Source: Mastacembelus armatus (taxonomy: Eukaryota; Chordata; Actinopteri; Synbranchiformes; Mastacembelidae). Taken from it: DNA of 64,000 nt. This document shows positions 1 to 10,885 of the stretch, one piece after another (the stretch's first letter is position 1; each line of letters starts with the position of its first letter). Location of the stretch: NCBI RefSeq assembly GCF_900324485.2, contig NC_046649.1, positions 23,992,867 through 24,056,866 on the forward strand, in the 5' to 3' direction. The translations under genes and the position numbers were made by a program. The notes under the pieces were generated by a model. It was not told where the DNA came from. It searched no databases and saw nothing but the letters and a program-made list of their open reading frames with translations.

Positions 1-157
1 CCGAGCACACAGCCCTGTGTTACCCCTGTATGTGACCAGATTACTGAAGAGCAATATTTACCTATTCCGACCCTTGTCTGTTTGACGGGAAATTCATAGT
101 CAAGAAAAAAGTAAATCACTGATTCCCAAATTCTGAATGAGTTTGTGAGGAGTGATG

Positions 158-230
158 GTATTGAAGCCAGAGCTAAGGTGAACATTATTGTGAGGTTGTT
201 ATGTGTTCACCTTAACTCTGCCTTCAATAC
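158..230. repeat. Imperfect inverted repeat (hairpin)
   Basis: Two arms of about 27 bases (158-184 and 204-230) are reverse complements with two mismatches, around a 19-base loop. The arm core is TAAGGTGAACA. It lies in the 3' flank of V1 and is not seen beside the other V genes. It could be a small foldback element. Reading the right arm on the plus strand gives NSAFNTV, which resembles a LINE reverse-transcriptase motif, so a degraded LINE is the alternative. Confidence 0.5.
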
Positions 231-413
231 TGTAGTATTGAAGTACAGCAGCAAATGTAAAATAAATGTGTTTTAAGATGTGACATCGCTGTGATTAATA
301 TTTGGTTTAGGGAAAAGTCCAAATATTGTAATGGCTGTCCTCATATATAAACAACTATTGAGGTCACATTTATTCTAAGTAAGGGGTTTATCCCAATATA
401 CTGAGTCTGATTT

Positions 414-446
414 TAATAATAATAATAATAATTATTATTATTATAA
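414..446. repeat. AAT/ATT simple repeat
   Basis: A run of AAT units followed by ATT units forms a self-complementary microsatellite in the 3' flank of V1. The other bases from 1 to 542 are AT-rich and show no gene. The J and C that V1 would use lie off the left edge. Confidence 0.7.
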
Positions 447-542
447 TTTTGCCATCACAATTGTTGTGATGAGATGGATGTGAAACGTGAACCTGGACTG
501 TAGTTTACTGTTCGTTTCTTGTCGCAAACACTGACGTCTGTT

Positions 543-580
543 GGTTTTTGTTCAGGCTGCAGGGATCATTTCTCACTGTG
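543..580 (-). promoter_or_regulatory. V1 recombination signal (23-type)
   Basis: On the minus strand the V exon is followed directly by the heptamer CACAGTG (580-574), a 22-base spacer and the nonamer ACAAAAACC (551-543). Both motifs match the RAG consensus. Confidence 0.9.
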
Positions 581-1034
581 GGAGCTATACTTCCAACAGG
601 AGCAGTAGTAGGTGGCTGCATGAGAGGGTTTAACTTTCTGAATCTGCAGCTCACAGTTGTTCTGTTTATTCACAGCTGAGAAATCATCTTTATCGGGATG
701 ATTGTAACCTGAATTTAATCGTCCAGTCCTCTTATTAATATGTAGAATCATTGTGAACATTTTTGCTTCTTTCATCTGGTACCAGAACACCCAGTTTTCA
801 CCACACTGGTCAGTTCCTGCACAGATGAATGAGATAGTTTGACCAGCTCTGCTGGTCAGAGATAACTGGTCCTGGATCAGCTCTCCTGACATGACAACCA
901 GCGCTGTAGAGAAACAGACAGATGAAGGTCAGTGTGACAGTGTTTGTTACAGGTGGCGTTTGTTGGCCCCTGATTGGCTGGAAACACTCACCTGAACACA
1001 GACAGCACAGAGCAGCAGCTGGGAGGAAAAGCAT
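581..1034 (-). CDS. TRGV: T-cell receptor gamma variable gene V1 (leader + V exon)
   Basis: Germline V gene in two exons. The leader exon (1034-992, starting MLFLPAAALCCLCS) ends at a GTGAGT donor. The V exon runs 903-581, its acceptor being TTTCTCTACAG. The precursor has 122 residues, with canonical Cys42, Trp55 and Cys115 of a V-type Ig domain and the ATYYCSCW end. Extra cysteines occur at 48 (DQC), 98 (NNCELQIQ) and 117. The germline CDR3 start is CSCWKYSS. This is the most divergent of the eight V genes: FR1 reads TSRAGQTISFICAG, FR2 reads WYQMKEAKMF, and CDR2 has NKRTGRLNSG. The reading frame is intact and both splice sites and the RSS look usable, so it should be functional. Its partner J and C are outside the window. 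Assignment to gamma rests on the C genes of the locus; the V alone would also suit an alpha or light-chain V. Confidence 0.88.
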
Positions 1035-1220
1035 TTTGTGCAGTGGTGTTTCCTCTGGTGAACCTGGGGAGAAGTGGCGCTTTGATGCAGCTGAGGGTCC
1101 TAATGGGTCCTCAGACCTCCCATCAGCCCCTGGGGCCCACAGATAAGGCTGCAGCTGTTGATCAACAGCTCAGCTCTCAGTGGTGTGGTTTTCTGTTGAG
1201 TCTGAGGTTTTAAAGTAGAA
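1035..1220 (-). promoter_or_regulatory. V1 promoter region, shortened version
   Basis: The 5' flank of V1 carries a RUNX core (TGTGGTT on the plus strand, 1184-1190) and a TTTAAAA stretch (1214-1208), both conserved in the other V copies. V1 lacks a segment of about 50 bases, including a CACGTG E-box, that the other copies have just upstream of the leader. Motif roles are inferred. The bases from about 1220 to 2258 are AT-rich cassette flank with no gene seen. Confidence 0.45.
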
Positions 1221-2258
1221 AGAATAATGTGACATGATCATTTCATGGCAGGAACATTAAGGTTTAAAAGTTTTTTTTTCTATTTTCTAAAAGATTCTTT
1301 TCCATAGATGTTTCTGTTTTTCTGAACCTATTCAATGAAAAGTTTCTGCAGGTTTCTTGATTTGAATCTGACGGCAGATAAAAAATTTGGGTCACGATGA
1401 TGCAGAAAAACAAGAATCATGTCCCCACAGACACATTCAGGTTAGTGGTGAGTTTAGTAACACACACTGTTTCCTGTCGAACTGCTAATTATTTCATGTT
1501 TAACATCAGTTAAATTTCTGTTTTTAGTATGAATGATGTGACCAGTGCAGCTGTAGGATTATTTTAAGCAGCCTGTAAATGATGTTCTAAAATATATATA
1601 ATACAAATACACATTTAAACAGACTTTTAGTAGCCAGTAAATAATTTAAAATTTTATATGGGACTTAGCATACATTTCATATAAGTTGTAAATGATTTCA
1701 AAATCTATCTCTATATTAATTTTTGGTAGCTTTCCATGTTTTATATATGTGCATAAACAACAGTGTCATCAGTGTAGAGTTTGACATCAGCACATTTACG
1801 GTAAATTTGCTGATAGACAAACTCATCATGGACCCTACTGGCAGCACCAACAACTACTGGACTGTATGTCACAGTTTTATGATTTCTTTCTTTGCATTTC
1901 ATTTAAATCATTTTAGAAATATTTCAAAGCAAAGTGAAATTACTTTCACAGTCCAACATAGTTCTAATTTCATGCTCAAAAATTTCTATAAATATAAAAA
2001 TGTTATAAATGATAAAACAAACCAAAAAGGATCCTCCAGTCATCACCCATTCCTACTGGACTGTATGTCACAGTTTGATATTGTTTGTTTTTCTTGTTCT
2101 TTTTACTTTATTAAAATATTTTTGAAATATTTTTAACCACACTGAAATTAATTACACCATCCAAGACAGTTGAATCTATTTGTAATTTCTTGCTCTAAAA
2201 TTAAAATTAAAACCATAAATACGAAAATGTTTATAAAACACAAAGACTGATTTGTCAG

Positions 2259-2264
2259 TTTATT
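2259..2264 (-). terminator. Candidate polyadenylation signal of C1
   Basis: AATAAA on the minus strand about 336 bases past the C1 stop codon, in a block that is conserved behind every C gene of the window (13802, 25352, 31255, 38283, 50027 and 63824). Assignment is by position and motif only. Confidence 0.5.
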
Positions 2265-2599
2265 GAGAATGTTACATTGAAAGAATTTGACAAACCTGCC
2301 ACTCTCTGCATAATGTATGAAAAAGAAACACAATAACAGCAAAAATCATACAAACAGTAAAATATTTGCCACACACCTGATAATTAAGCTTCATGTTCAG
2401 TTCAGGTCACAATTAAAAGTAGGAAAGAAGAAAAGCTTCAAAATCATTTTTCCAATGACTGTATCAAACATGTGCATATAGAGAAACATTGTCCAAAGCA
2501 ACACAACATGATATAAGTGACATTTGTGAAAAGTGCTGAAAGTGATGAATGAGATGAAGGGATGAGATGTGACGGTGAGAAAAGGTGAGCAGAAAACAG

Positions 2600-3652
2600 T
2601 CAGTCAGCATGTGAGCAGCAGGTGGACGGTCCCTTGTTTCTGAGGCTCATCAGCAGAGAGAGTCCACAGCAGTACAGCAGACTCTTCACTATCAGCACTG
2701 TGTACAGCAGACAGAGCAGCTTCACCCTGCACTGAGACTGGACAGGATCCAGAGGATCCAGGGGAACCACTGCAACAGAAAAGGATTGAAACAGACACAG
2801 GTTATTATGAGTTTGATGCTGGACTCATACATTGTGTTTGTGCAGCCACTTGGGGGCAGAAGAACTCCACACCAAGTGAACAAACTCCTGTCTGCCCTTT
2901 GACTTCACACACAGTCATTAGATTCATTCTGAATGTAGAAAGATGAATCAGTGGAGCTTTGAGATCTAGCCCCAAAAGTTGTTGTAGCAGCCTCAAAGGC
3001 CCAGGTTTAGTGTCGTCTATATTAGTATATGTGTCGGTGCTTCAATGCTGAGCAGAAAGTCAACAGACTGATATGCAGCCCTAACTGCAGCACAACATTG
3101 GAGCTGTCCATGCAGAGAGGCAGCAGCTGCTCTTACAGTCAGCTTGCTGCACAGCTGGCAGGTCTGCTGGCTCTCTCTCTGGAGGACAGGAGGCTGCTGG
3201 TGCTGGAACCTCTGAAACAGAAAAGGAGTCAAATGTTTGGAGCTGCAGTGACAAATGTCAGTCCTCTGCTGCTCTGCTCTGTTTGACAGGGTCTCCACAT
3301 GAAGCTGAATCACTGCTGAACACAGTCACCAAGTCTTCATTACCTTGTTCTGTTTGGGCCTCCACTCTGCCCCCCTCGTGCTCCACGTAGCAGCGGTATT
3401 TATACGTGCTGTTCTCTGGCTGATGGACCAGCAGGATGGCGGCGGTGCGTCCCGACTCCCTGAGCTCCAGCTGCTCTCCCTCAGCAGGGGGCAGCTCCTC
3501 CAGCTGGCCGTTCTCCTTCTGTCTTTTCCAGGAGAACTGGACCAGAGGAGGAAACATGGCTGAGGCCAGACACAGCAGGGAGCTCTTCCCCTCCAGGTGG
3601 GCTCTGGATGCTGCTGGGTACACGCTCACCACAGGCTTCACTACCTGCTCAT
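2600..3652 (-). CDS. TRGC: T-cell receptor gamma constant gene C1 (three exons)
   Basis: Exon 1 (3652-3344) encodes the C1-set Ig domain: DEQVVKPVVSVYPAASRA onwards, with disulfide pair Cys28 and Cys88, Trp42 (FSWKRQ) and an N-glycosylation site in ENST. Exon 2 (3211-3137, 75 bases) is the connecting peptide, with one Cys in PAASCPPEREPADL. Exon 3 (2769, stop at 2602-2600) holds a transmembrane helix with a central lysine, LYTVLIVKSLLYCCGLSLLM, and a short tail ending CCSHAD. All introns are phase 1 with GT-AG borders, and the phase matches J, whose last base is the first of the Asp codon. The lysine helix is the usual contact with CD3 acidic residues and shows this is a membrane receptor chain, not an immunoglobulin light chain. 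Its own J1 lies about 2 kb upstream. No defect is visible. Confidence 0.88.
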
Positions 3653-3877
3653 CTGAAGTTTGACAGCAGCAACAACAGCAAAGACAAAGATGGCAGCAAT
3701 ATCTCAACTCTGTCCATTTCTATTTAACGTCTAAATATCAGAAGATGAGAATATATGTATCAGCACAATATAATATCAATATATCTGCAATAGTTTTAAT
3801 CACATATTTGACTGTTTTTAAAATCCACTGACAGTCAGAAGATTAACAGCATGAACAGATATTTCCTGATATAAATA

Positions 3878-4271
3878 CAGTCGACCCCGTGAAGTCGCAG
3901 TTCAGAGTTCACTGTCTCCGTCATTCGTGGATTTTTCCTTAGAACCTAACTAACAGTTGTTTGCAGAAACCACAAATATTCTCCAGTTTTTATGGCTTTT
4001 TTCATGGCAACATATAATTTTTTAGGCATTTTAGAGCTAAATTATTAAGAACAATATAATTTACTAATTTTCGTCACTGATTTATTTACTAATAATGTGT
4101 TAAACTGAGTTTGAGAATAAATTAAAGTGTTTTGGGAGCATGTCTGGGGACATATTTAGGGTTTAGACATTTATAGGCTTTTTTTTTTTTGACCACATCC
4201 AAAATTCGCAGTTTTTCACAATTCTCAGATGCTTTAGGAATGTAACCCCTGTGAATTTCGAGGGTTTACTG
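3878..4271. mobile_element. Tigger/pogo-like MITE in the J1-C1 intron
   Basis: A 394-base element whose ends are imperfect inverted repeats: CAGTCGACCCCGTGAA at the left and, reading inward on the minus strand, CAGTAAACCCTCGAAA at the right. It is preceded by TA. CAGT-type ends with TA targets fit the Tc1/mariner superfamily. It has no coding capacity. Orthologous copies lie in the introns of C3 (cut short), C4, C5 and C6. Confidence 0.6.
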
Positions 4272-5219
4272 TCGTATTAAAGAATTTATTCCTAACAAAA
4301 ATACAAACACATTTTTCTACAATAGATTTGGTTTGACTAAAATAGTGTCAACATGTTTTTGTGTTTTCTTTTCTACACAGCTTTAATTTCTCTGTATAAA
4401 CCTCAGTTACAAAATGTTTTATATTTACACTAAATTCCATTTTGTACCAAATATAATAAAATCTCAACTTCGTGTTTTTTACCATCATTAAAATCTGAAT
4501 AAACTCTACATTATAGTAAAGTCATGGTGTAGTTCAATAAATGTTAGAAAGTCTGTATTGGACAGTTATAACTGGAAAACATATGTAATTAAGAAAATAC
4601 ATATATTTTGTCTGCAAGTTGTTTGGATATTGAACCTGCTGCTTTGTTCAGGCAGGTATATATATATATAGTTTTTTATACTGTAATTTCCTTTGCATTT
4701 TATTTAATCGTTTATTTTTGTAGTTTTATCCTTTTTGCTTTGCACTTCAGGAAACAGTCGTTAGAGTTAAAGCTCAATACAGTTAAATTTTGTCTTGATT
4801 TAAAATATTTTTCCTCATTATTAAAGTATTTTCCACATTTTCACTCTTCCATAAATTGAGGTTCGTTCATCAGATATACATGATTAACCTTTTACAAAAT
4901 ATTTAAATTGTAAAACAGAATCATATATATGAGTGTTATACTGTATAACTAATACACAATGTATTATATACACATTACGTTTATTATTAATGTTAATTAC
5001 TAAACCTTTTAATGTTCATTACACAGATATGTGTGTTATTATACATAATACTGATTTTTCCTGTACATTAATATTTTTATTACTAAATCAATATTTACAA
5101 TGTAAAATATTTATAATATAAAAAAATGTGTACATTTTTTAAAGATGTTAATTCCAAGACTATATTGAAGTATAATTTTCTTCATAGCAAAATAACATTT
5201 AAATGCTGTAAAGACTGAG

Positions 5220-5400
5220 AGTGAATGTGAAGAATCCTGCTCATCACTGAAATTCACTTTGATTAATTCCAGATTTTGTTCAAAAAGTCAACTGAGCAGG
5301 AAAATCCTCCACAATCATTCATGTGGAATTTCATTTCTTTCAGGAGAGAGAAGAGAGAAAAGAAAAACAGTGTGAGCCTTCATTAAACAGCAGCTGATGA
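5220..5400 (-). promoter_or_regulatory. Conserved intronic block 3' of J1 (enhancer candidate)
   Basis: A stretch retained nearly unchanged at 34225, 41235, 52990 and 58690. It includes CACTTTGATTAATT, a fair TCF/LEF-type site, and a purine run GAGAGAAGAGAGAAA. A regulatory role is inference; conservation may only reflect recent duplication. Cassette J2-C2 has lost most of it. Confidence 0.25.
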
Positions 5401-5671
5401 GAATCCACAGCCCAGTTCCAATAGAAAACTTTCTGGACTCTTAAAACTCTTTGAGCTCCTGCAGAAATCAAGAATTCCTTCTGGTGTGCACTGACATTTA
5501 AACATCTGTTCACATGTTGTTGAACTTTTTCATTTAAGAACGGCTGCAGAAGGAACTCTGGACTAATGATGGAAAACTAACATGGAAAGTCTGAAGCAGC
5601 AGAAACTGACTTTAAACACATTTTACACTTCACAATAAAACAACTGAAGGGAAAGAAAAGTTTGTTCTTAC

Positions 5672-5725
5672 CTGTTACAACCAGTTTAGTCCCAGAGCCA
5701 TAGATGAGGTACACAGTTCCCCCCC
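5672..5725 (-). CDS. TRGJ: T-cell receptor gamma joining segment J1
   Basis: A 54-base J lying between a 12-type RSS and a GTAAG donor at 5671. It reads GGTVYLIYGSGTKLVVT and leaves one base (G) that completes the Asp codon of C1. The aromatic position of the F/W-G-X-G motif is tyrosine here instead of phenylalanine. A G-rich start provides variable junctions. Otherwise it is intact and splices in frame to C1. Confidence 0.88.
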
Positions 5726-5753
5726 CACAGTGAGAGAGAGTGCAACAAAAACC
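5726..5753 (-). promoter_or_regulatory. J1 recombination signal (12-type)
   Basis: Nonamer GGTTTTTGT (5753-5745), 12-base spacer and heptamer CACTGTG (5732-5726) in minus-strand order. This pairs by the 12/23 rule with the V signals. Confidence 0.92.
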
Positions 5754-6117
5754 TGGTGCAGCTGAATGTGTCAGCTGAGGTGAACCAGTCCAGATTATGA
5801 ACCAGTTTCATGTTTCAGCTCCATCATGTGTTTCTCTAATGTTCAGATCAACACGACTGTCTCTGCTTTTCTTCTCTTTATTGTCCAGACTGAAACATCT
5901 CAACAACTATTTCAGCTGCTTCACACGTTCATGTTCCCCTCAGGATGAACCGTAATAACTTTGCTGATCCTCGGACTTTTCATCCAGCGCCACCATCAGG
6001 TCGACATTTGAATGTGTCCAACACTTTGGTTTATCAACAAATACCTGCAGCACCAATGACATTCACATCACCTTTTGTTGTTACGTGTCTTTAGGAGAAA
6101 TGTGCATGTTAGCAAGT

Positions 6118-6131
6118 GTTAGCATGCTAAC
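6118..6131. repeat. Perfect palindrome GTTAGCATGCTAAC
   Basis: A 14-base perfect palindrome about 400 bases 5' of J1, followed by a further GCTAA half. It is repeated at the same place 5' of every J (for example 17683-17696). Similar GCTAA-rich palindromes are common in fish DNA, so function is not implied. Confidence 0.6.
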
Positions 6132-6342
6132 ACGCTAAACTAAGAACTCATTGAAAATGACACTGACATTTGTATTGATGCTAATTATTTAAAATCCAGC
6201 TTTGCCATAGGACTGTAAAATCATAAAACACTAATTTAATATGATTGACTAATATGACACGGCAAAACAAAGATGGCCGCCCTGACAGCTCCCAGAGGTG
6301 AAGTCGTAAGTCGATGGCCCCCTGGTGGCTGGTTGCAGTCAC

Positions 6343-6614
6343 TGTCTGTCCTGACCGCTGTTTGTTTTACCTTTGTTGTTAGTGTATTGATCAGGTTCAG
6401 CTGTGTCTTGTTAGTGTGTCTTGTATAGTATGTGTCTGTTGTGTTTTGCTTTTCCACCTGTACGTGGATCTTCCCTCCATCCTGGACTTTCTCTTCAGTC
6501 CTGGTTAGTGTTGTCTTCACTGGACTTTAATAAATTCAGCATCACCAGACTGTCTTGTCTCGTCTCTTGGGTTCTTTGTCTGCATTTGGGTCCTCACCTG
6601 GTGGTTTCCTGACA
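6343..6614 (+). mobile_element. LTR-like block, family unknown
   Basis: The block starts TGTC and ends GACA and holds an AATAAA, which is the outline of a small solo LTR. It recurs 5' of each J (near 17904, 35533, 42535, 54285 and 59990) and is absent beside V4 and V7, where the flanking bases continue differently. No matching target duplication was found, so this is tentative. If it is an LTR it is a fossil copied with the cassettes. Confidence 0.3.
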
Positions 6615-7340
6615 GCTCCTCACTGATTTCACATGAAAATAAATGCACTCTGATCAGAGCGTCCATATGAACCGTATGAACGGGGACATGAATTGGCCTG
6701 ACAGTTTCTGCAGACTGACAGGAGGAGACACAGAAACTCAGAGTTTCTTGGAGAAAGGCTGCCAGAGAGCAGGTTAGTTTCCCAGAGTCACTTACTGGGA
6801 CTTTCAGTGATCTCTGTTCCTGGACCAATGCGGTTTTCTTCTCGGTCGTGGAACACTCGACCAGCTCTATACTCTCTTTAGGGTGCTCGAGGGTTCATGG
6901 GAGTTTGCCCAACCAGTTCACGTGTTTTCTGGACTTGGAGAAGACATTCGACCGCGTTCCTCGTGACATTCTGTAGGAGGTGCTCTGGAAGTATGGCATC
7001 CGGGGCCCTTTGTTACGGGCTATCCGGTCTCTGTACAACCGGAGCAGAAGCTTGGTTCGTATTGCCTAGTATATTTCTAGGCGCAGCCAGTTCAGGGACC
7101 AAAGGATTTCATCTCTGCTTTTTGCAGATGATGTTGTCCTGTTGGTTTCATCGAGCCAGGACCTTCAGCGTGCACTGGGGCGTTTTGCAACTGAGTGTGA
7201 AGCGGCGGGGATGAGAATCAGCACCTTCAAGTCCGAGGCCATGGTCCTCAACCGGAAAAAGGTGGCCTGCCATCTTCAGGTCAGGGGAGAGACCCTGCCT
7301 CACGTGGAGGAGTTTACGTATCTTGGGATCTTGTTCACGA

Positions 7341-9715
7341 CTCAGAATCAGAATGAGAATCAGAATGAGCTTTTTTGCCAAGTGTGTGTGGGATTTTACG
7401 ACAGAGCAAATGGTCACTGATTTAAACCAATGTGGGGGTTGAATGTTTGCTTGACCCTCTGATGGTGTGTGGTTCTGTCTGTTTATTGGTTTAGTGGCCT
7501 GTGATTAAACCTGAGATGATTCATCACACTTGTGGTTGTTTTCTGAGAATTAGCAACTCTCAAATTTAAAGAAATTTCTACCACGTGTCCACACACACAC
7601 AAGGAATTTGTTTAGGTACAGGGAGGGGTACTCCAGCGCAAACAGACATAAATACAAATGCTACAAAGGATCAAACAGTAAACATAAATGCTACAGAAAC
7701 AAAACATAAAAAACATAAAACTAAAGAAAAATGCACAGATAACCTGAAGACAGAATGTAAGGGGAACTAATTGATGTGCAAAGAGCAAAACGGTGCCAAT
7801 GACATAGTGCAGGTGGTAGGAGGGAATGGTGGAGAGCTATGAGTTTAAGAGTTGGATGGCCTGAGGGATGAAGCTTCGTTTGTGCCGGGCTGTCTTGATG
7901 TTTGGAGCTCTGAAGCGCCGGCCAGAGGGTAAGAGCTGGAAGAGGTGGTGACTCGGGTGGGTGGCATCCAGAGTGATTTTCTGAGCTCTTTTTCTCACTC
8001 TGGAGGTGAACAGGTCTTGGAGGGTGAGTTGGGGAACACCGGTGATCTTCTCAGCAGTCCGAACTGTCCTCTGAAGTCTTCGGATGTCTGATTTAGAGGC
8101 GGAGCTAAACCAGACAGTGATGGAGGAGCACAGGACAGACTCGATGACTGCTGAGTAGAACTGGGTCAGCAGCGTCTGTGGAAGGTTAAACTTCTTCAGC
8201 TGGCGCAGGAAGTACAACCTCTGCTGGGCCTTCTTCATGATGGAGTCGATGTGGAAGTTCCACTTCAGGTCCTGAGAGATGGTGGTGCCCAGGAACCTGA
8301 ATGACTCCACTAGTGCCACAGTGCTGTTCATGATGGTGAGAGGGGGGTGGGTGGGGGCATTTCTCCTGAAGTCCACAACCATCTCCACTGTTTTGAGCGT
8401 GTTTAGCTCCAGGTTGTTGTGATTGCACCAGCAAGCCAGCTGCTCCACCTCATGTCTGTATGCAGACTCTTCACCGTCCTGGACGAGACCAATGACAGTG
8501 GTGTCATCTGCAAACTTCAGGAGTTTCACGGAGGAGTCACGGGAGGTGCAGTCGTTTGTGTAGAGGGAGAAGAGCAGTGGGGAGAGAACACACCCCTGGG
8601 GGGCGCCGGTGCTGGAGATGTGGGAGCCAGAAGTAAATTTCCCCATCCTCACTAGCTGTTGCCTATCCGTCAGGAAGCTTGTAATCCACTGACAGGTAGA
8701 GTCAGGAACGGAGAGCTGGGAGAGTTTATTCTGGGAGAGAGTGATGGGATGATGGTGTTGAACGCCGAGCTGAAGTCCACAAACAGAATCCTTACATAAG
8801 TCCCTGGTTTGTCCAGATGTTGCAGGATGTAGTGCAGCCCCATATTGACTGCATCATCCACGGACCGATTGGATCGGTAGGCAAACTGCAGAGGGTCCAG
8901 GGAGGGTCCAGTGATGTTCTTCAGGTGGGCCAACACCAGTCTTTCAAAGGACTTCATGACCACAGATGTCAGAGCCACCAGTCTGTAGTCATTGAGTCCT
9001 GTGATTTTTGGCTTCTTGGGGATGGGAATGATGGTGGAGCGTTTGAAGCATGCAGGGACTTCACACAGCTCCAGTGATCTGTTGAAGATCAGAGAGAAGA
9101 TGGGAGCCAGCTGGTCAGCACAGGTTCTGAGGCATGTTGATGAAACCCCATCTGGTCCAGGTGCTTTCCTTCTCTTCTGCTTCCTGAAGAGCTGACACAC
9201 ATCGTCCACACTGGTCTGAAGTGTCGGAGCGTGGGAGAGGGGGTTGATGGTTGGAGGTGTTAATGGTTGCTCTGGAAGACAATCAGAGCGGGTGGGGGGT
9301 GATTCAAATCTGCAATAGAACTCATTCAGATCGTTCACCAGCGTTTGATTGCCTATTGAGGAGGGGGATGAAGTCCTGTAGTTGGTTATTGTCCTCAGGC
9401 CTCTCCACACTGAAGCAGAGTCATTAGCTGTAAACTTGTTTTCCAGCTTTTTGGAGTAGCTCCTCTTAGCTGCTCTGATCTCCTTATTCAGTGTGTTCCT
9501 GGCGTGATTATACAAGACACGATCTCGACTTCTGTAGGCATCTCCTTTGGCTTGACGAAGCTGTCTGAGTTTTCCAGAGAACCACGGTTTGTCGTTGTTG
9601 TGTGTTAAGAAGGTCCGGGTGGGAATGCACATATCCTCACAGAAACTGATGTAAGATGTAACAGAGTCTGTGAGTTTGTCCAGGTTTGTGGCAGCAGCTT
9701 CAGTCAGTGCAGTCA
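7341..9715 (-). mobile_element. LINE fragment B inserted in LINE A
   Basis: A minus-strand non-LTR retrotransposon of CR1/L2 or Rex1 type, cut short at its 5' end inside the endonuclease region. Its RT covers 9632 to about 8740, with [32 protein letters not shown] and [12 protein letters not shown]. After a frame change it continues 8652-7837 with GAPQGCVLSPLLFSLYTND, the catalytic KFADDTTV and a C-terminal domain ending PQAIQLLNS. The 3' tail has the CAGAATCAGAAT repeats and an ACACAAGGAATTTG block. It interrupts LINE A between ILFT and the following residues, so it is younger. The frame change makes it inactive. Confidence 0.8.
7391..7588. repeat. Insert of about 200 bases in the LINE B tail
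   Basis: The copy of this LINE at 44772 reads without interruption from the GTGTGTG to the ACACACACAAGG part of the tail, so these bases are an addition. No terminal repeat or known element was recognised. The same insert is in the duplicate at about 18956-19153. Confidence 0.45.
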
Positions 9716-9904
9716 GACTGAGGGAAGGATGGAGATTGACAGATGGATCGGTGCAGCAGCAATGCGGTCGGTGTACCGGTCCGTTGTGGTGAGATAGGAG
9801 CTGAGCCGAAAGACGAAGCTCTCTATTTACCGGTCAGTCTATGTTCCAACTGTCACCTATGGTCGTGAGTTTTGGGTCATGATCAAAAGGCCAAGATATC
9901 GGAT

Positions 9905-10885
9905 AGGGTTGATTCACACCCCTTGATCCACCTCTTTTTATCTCAAAGTTATGCCTGTTTGCCACAATTAAATTACCTTTTTTGGATACATAGGTGCATT
10001 GCCTCTCCACAATTCCTTTTTAAAAGATGCTGGGGGAACCACTCCCTGCCCAATTCTTTCTTCTGGGTCTTGGTGTGATTCCCCCCATCTTCCATTGTTG
10101 TGTGTTATCCCAGAAATCTAAGGCCATGGGTAAGCTGAATATGTATCCTGTGTGTATGTTATTGAAGACATGTTCATGTAAAGGCCATATTAGAGAAAGG
10201 AGCTAAATACTAAATACTAAATACTAAATACTATAGCTAAAAGGGAACAGGTGGGATCAATGGCATGTATGTAAGACCTCAATGACATGCACATGAAACC
10301 AAGTATGGACATGACTGAGACTTGTCTGAAATAAGTCTTAGACATAGTAAATGTACACCAAAACTAAATAAAGAATGGAGAGCGGTTGAAGCCTGCCCAT
10401 CTATAGGGGAGAGAGATGGGTGGGGCATGGTCCCCTAGCATCTTAAGAAAGGAATGAGGGGAGAACAATACACAGATATGTCTAAAAAAGGAAAACTAAT
10501 GGTGGCAAACCTGTGTGACCTTAAAAGAAGAAGGTGGTCCAATGGGGTGTAAACCATCCCTCTGACCAAAAGTATAAAGGTAGAGAGTTTAGGAGAACAC
10601 GGCCAGTATACCCTGGGGTACCTCACCTTGTCTGTGCTGTGTTTTGTGAATAAACACCTTCACCAACTTGGATCCAGTTGTTTCTCTACTGTTTGTGATC
10701 CTATTGAAGAGGGTTGCCAGCTATACTTAGGAAATTCACTCATTTATAGTATAATGAGATTTTTGATACACTTCTGTGCTCAGTCTTCTCATTTAATACT
10801 TCCCCTTATATAGATATGATCTTTCAAAGATATACACAGGTTACGCAGTTTGTCTATGCATGGCTTTTAGTTTCCAGGGATAATA
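9905..10885 (+). mobile_element. LTR-like fossil inserted in LINE A
   Basis: About 980 bases interrupt LINE A and resemble no protein. A TATAAAG box (near 10572) and an AATAAA (near 10650), with a GC-rich promoter-like stretch between, suggest an old retroviral or other LTR, perhaps solo. A short CTAAATA repeat lies near 10205-10232. Family is uncertain and element ends were not fixed. It is broken and has no coding part. Confidence 0.35.

Larger units (their letters stand above)
3653..5671 (-). other. J1-C1 intron
   Basis: About 2 kb of AT-rich intron. It contains a Tigger-like MITE near C1, an AT dinucleotide run near 4657-4670, and, next to J, a block (5220-5400) that is kept in most other cassettes. 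No coding sequence was recognised. Confidence 0.6.

Noticed and set aside
566-573. In-frame stop at the 3' end of each V as a sign of a pseudogene
   Set aside because: The stop lies past the RSS heptamer, outside the V coding part, as is normal for germline V genes.
3029-3286. Plus-strand frames of 85 and 72 residues over each C gene
   Set aside because: They are antisense shadows of the C exons, whose minus-strand exons have correct splice sites, phases and domain motifs.
581-3652. Immunoglobulin light-chain locus
   Set aside because: V-J-C clusters are typical of fish light chains, but each C here continues into a connecting peptide and a lysine-containing transmembrane exon, which light chains lack.
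2600-3652. T-cell receptor beta or alpha locus
   Set aside because: No D segments with 12/23 signals were found as beta would need, and alpha has many J before a single C. The J ending GSGTKLVVT resembles gamma J.
4657-4670. TATA box inside the TA dinucleotide run of the J-C intron
   Set aside because: It is a variable-length microsatellite (compare 33655, 40685 and 52426) with no other promoter sign.
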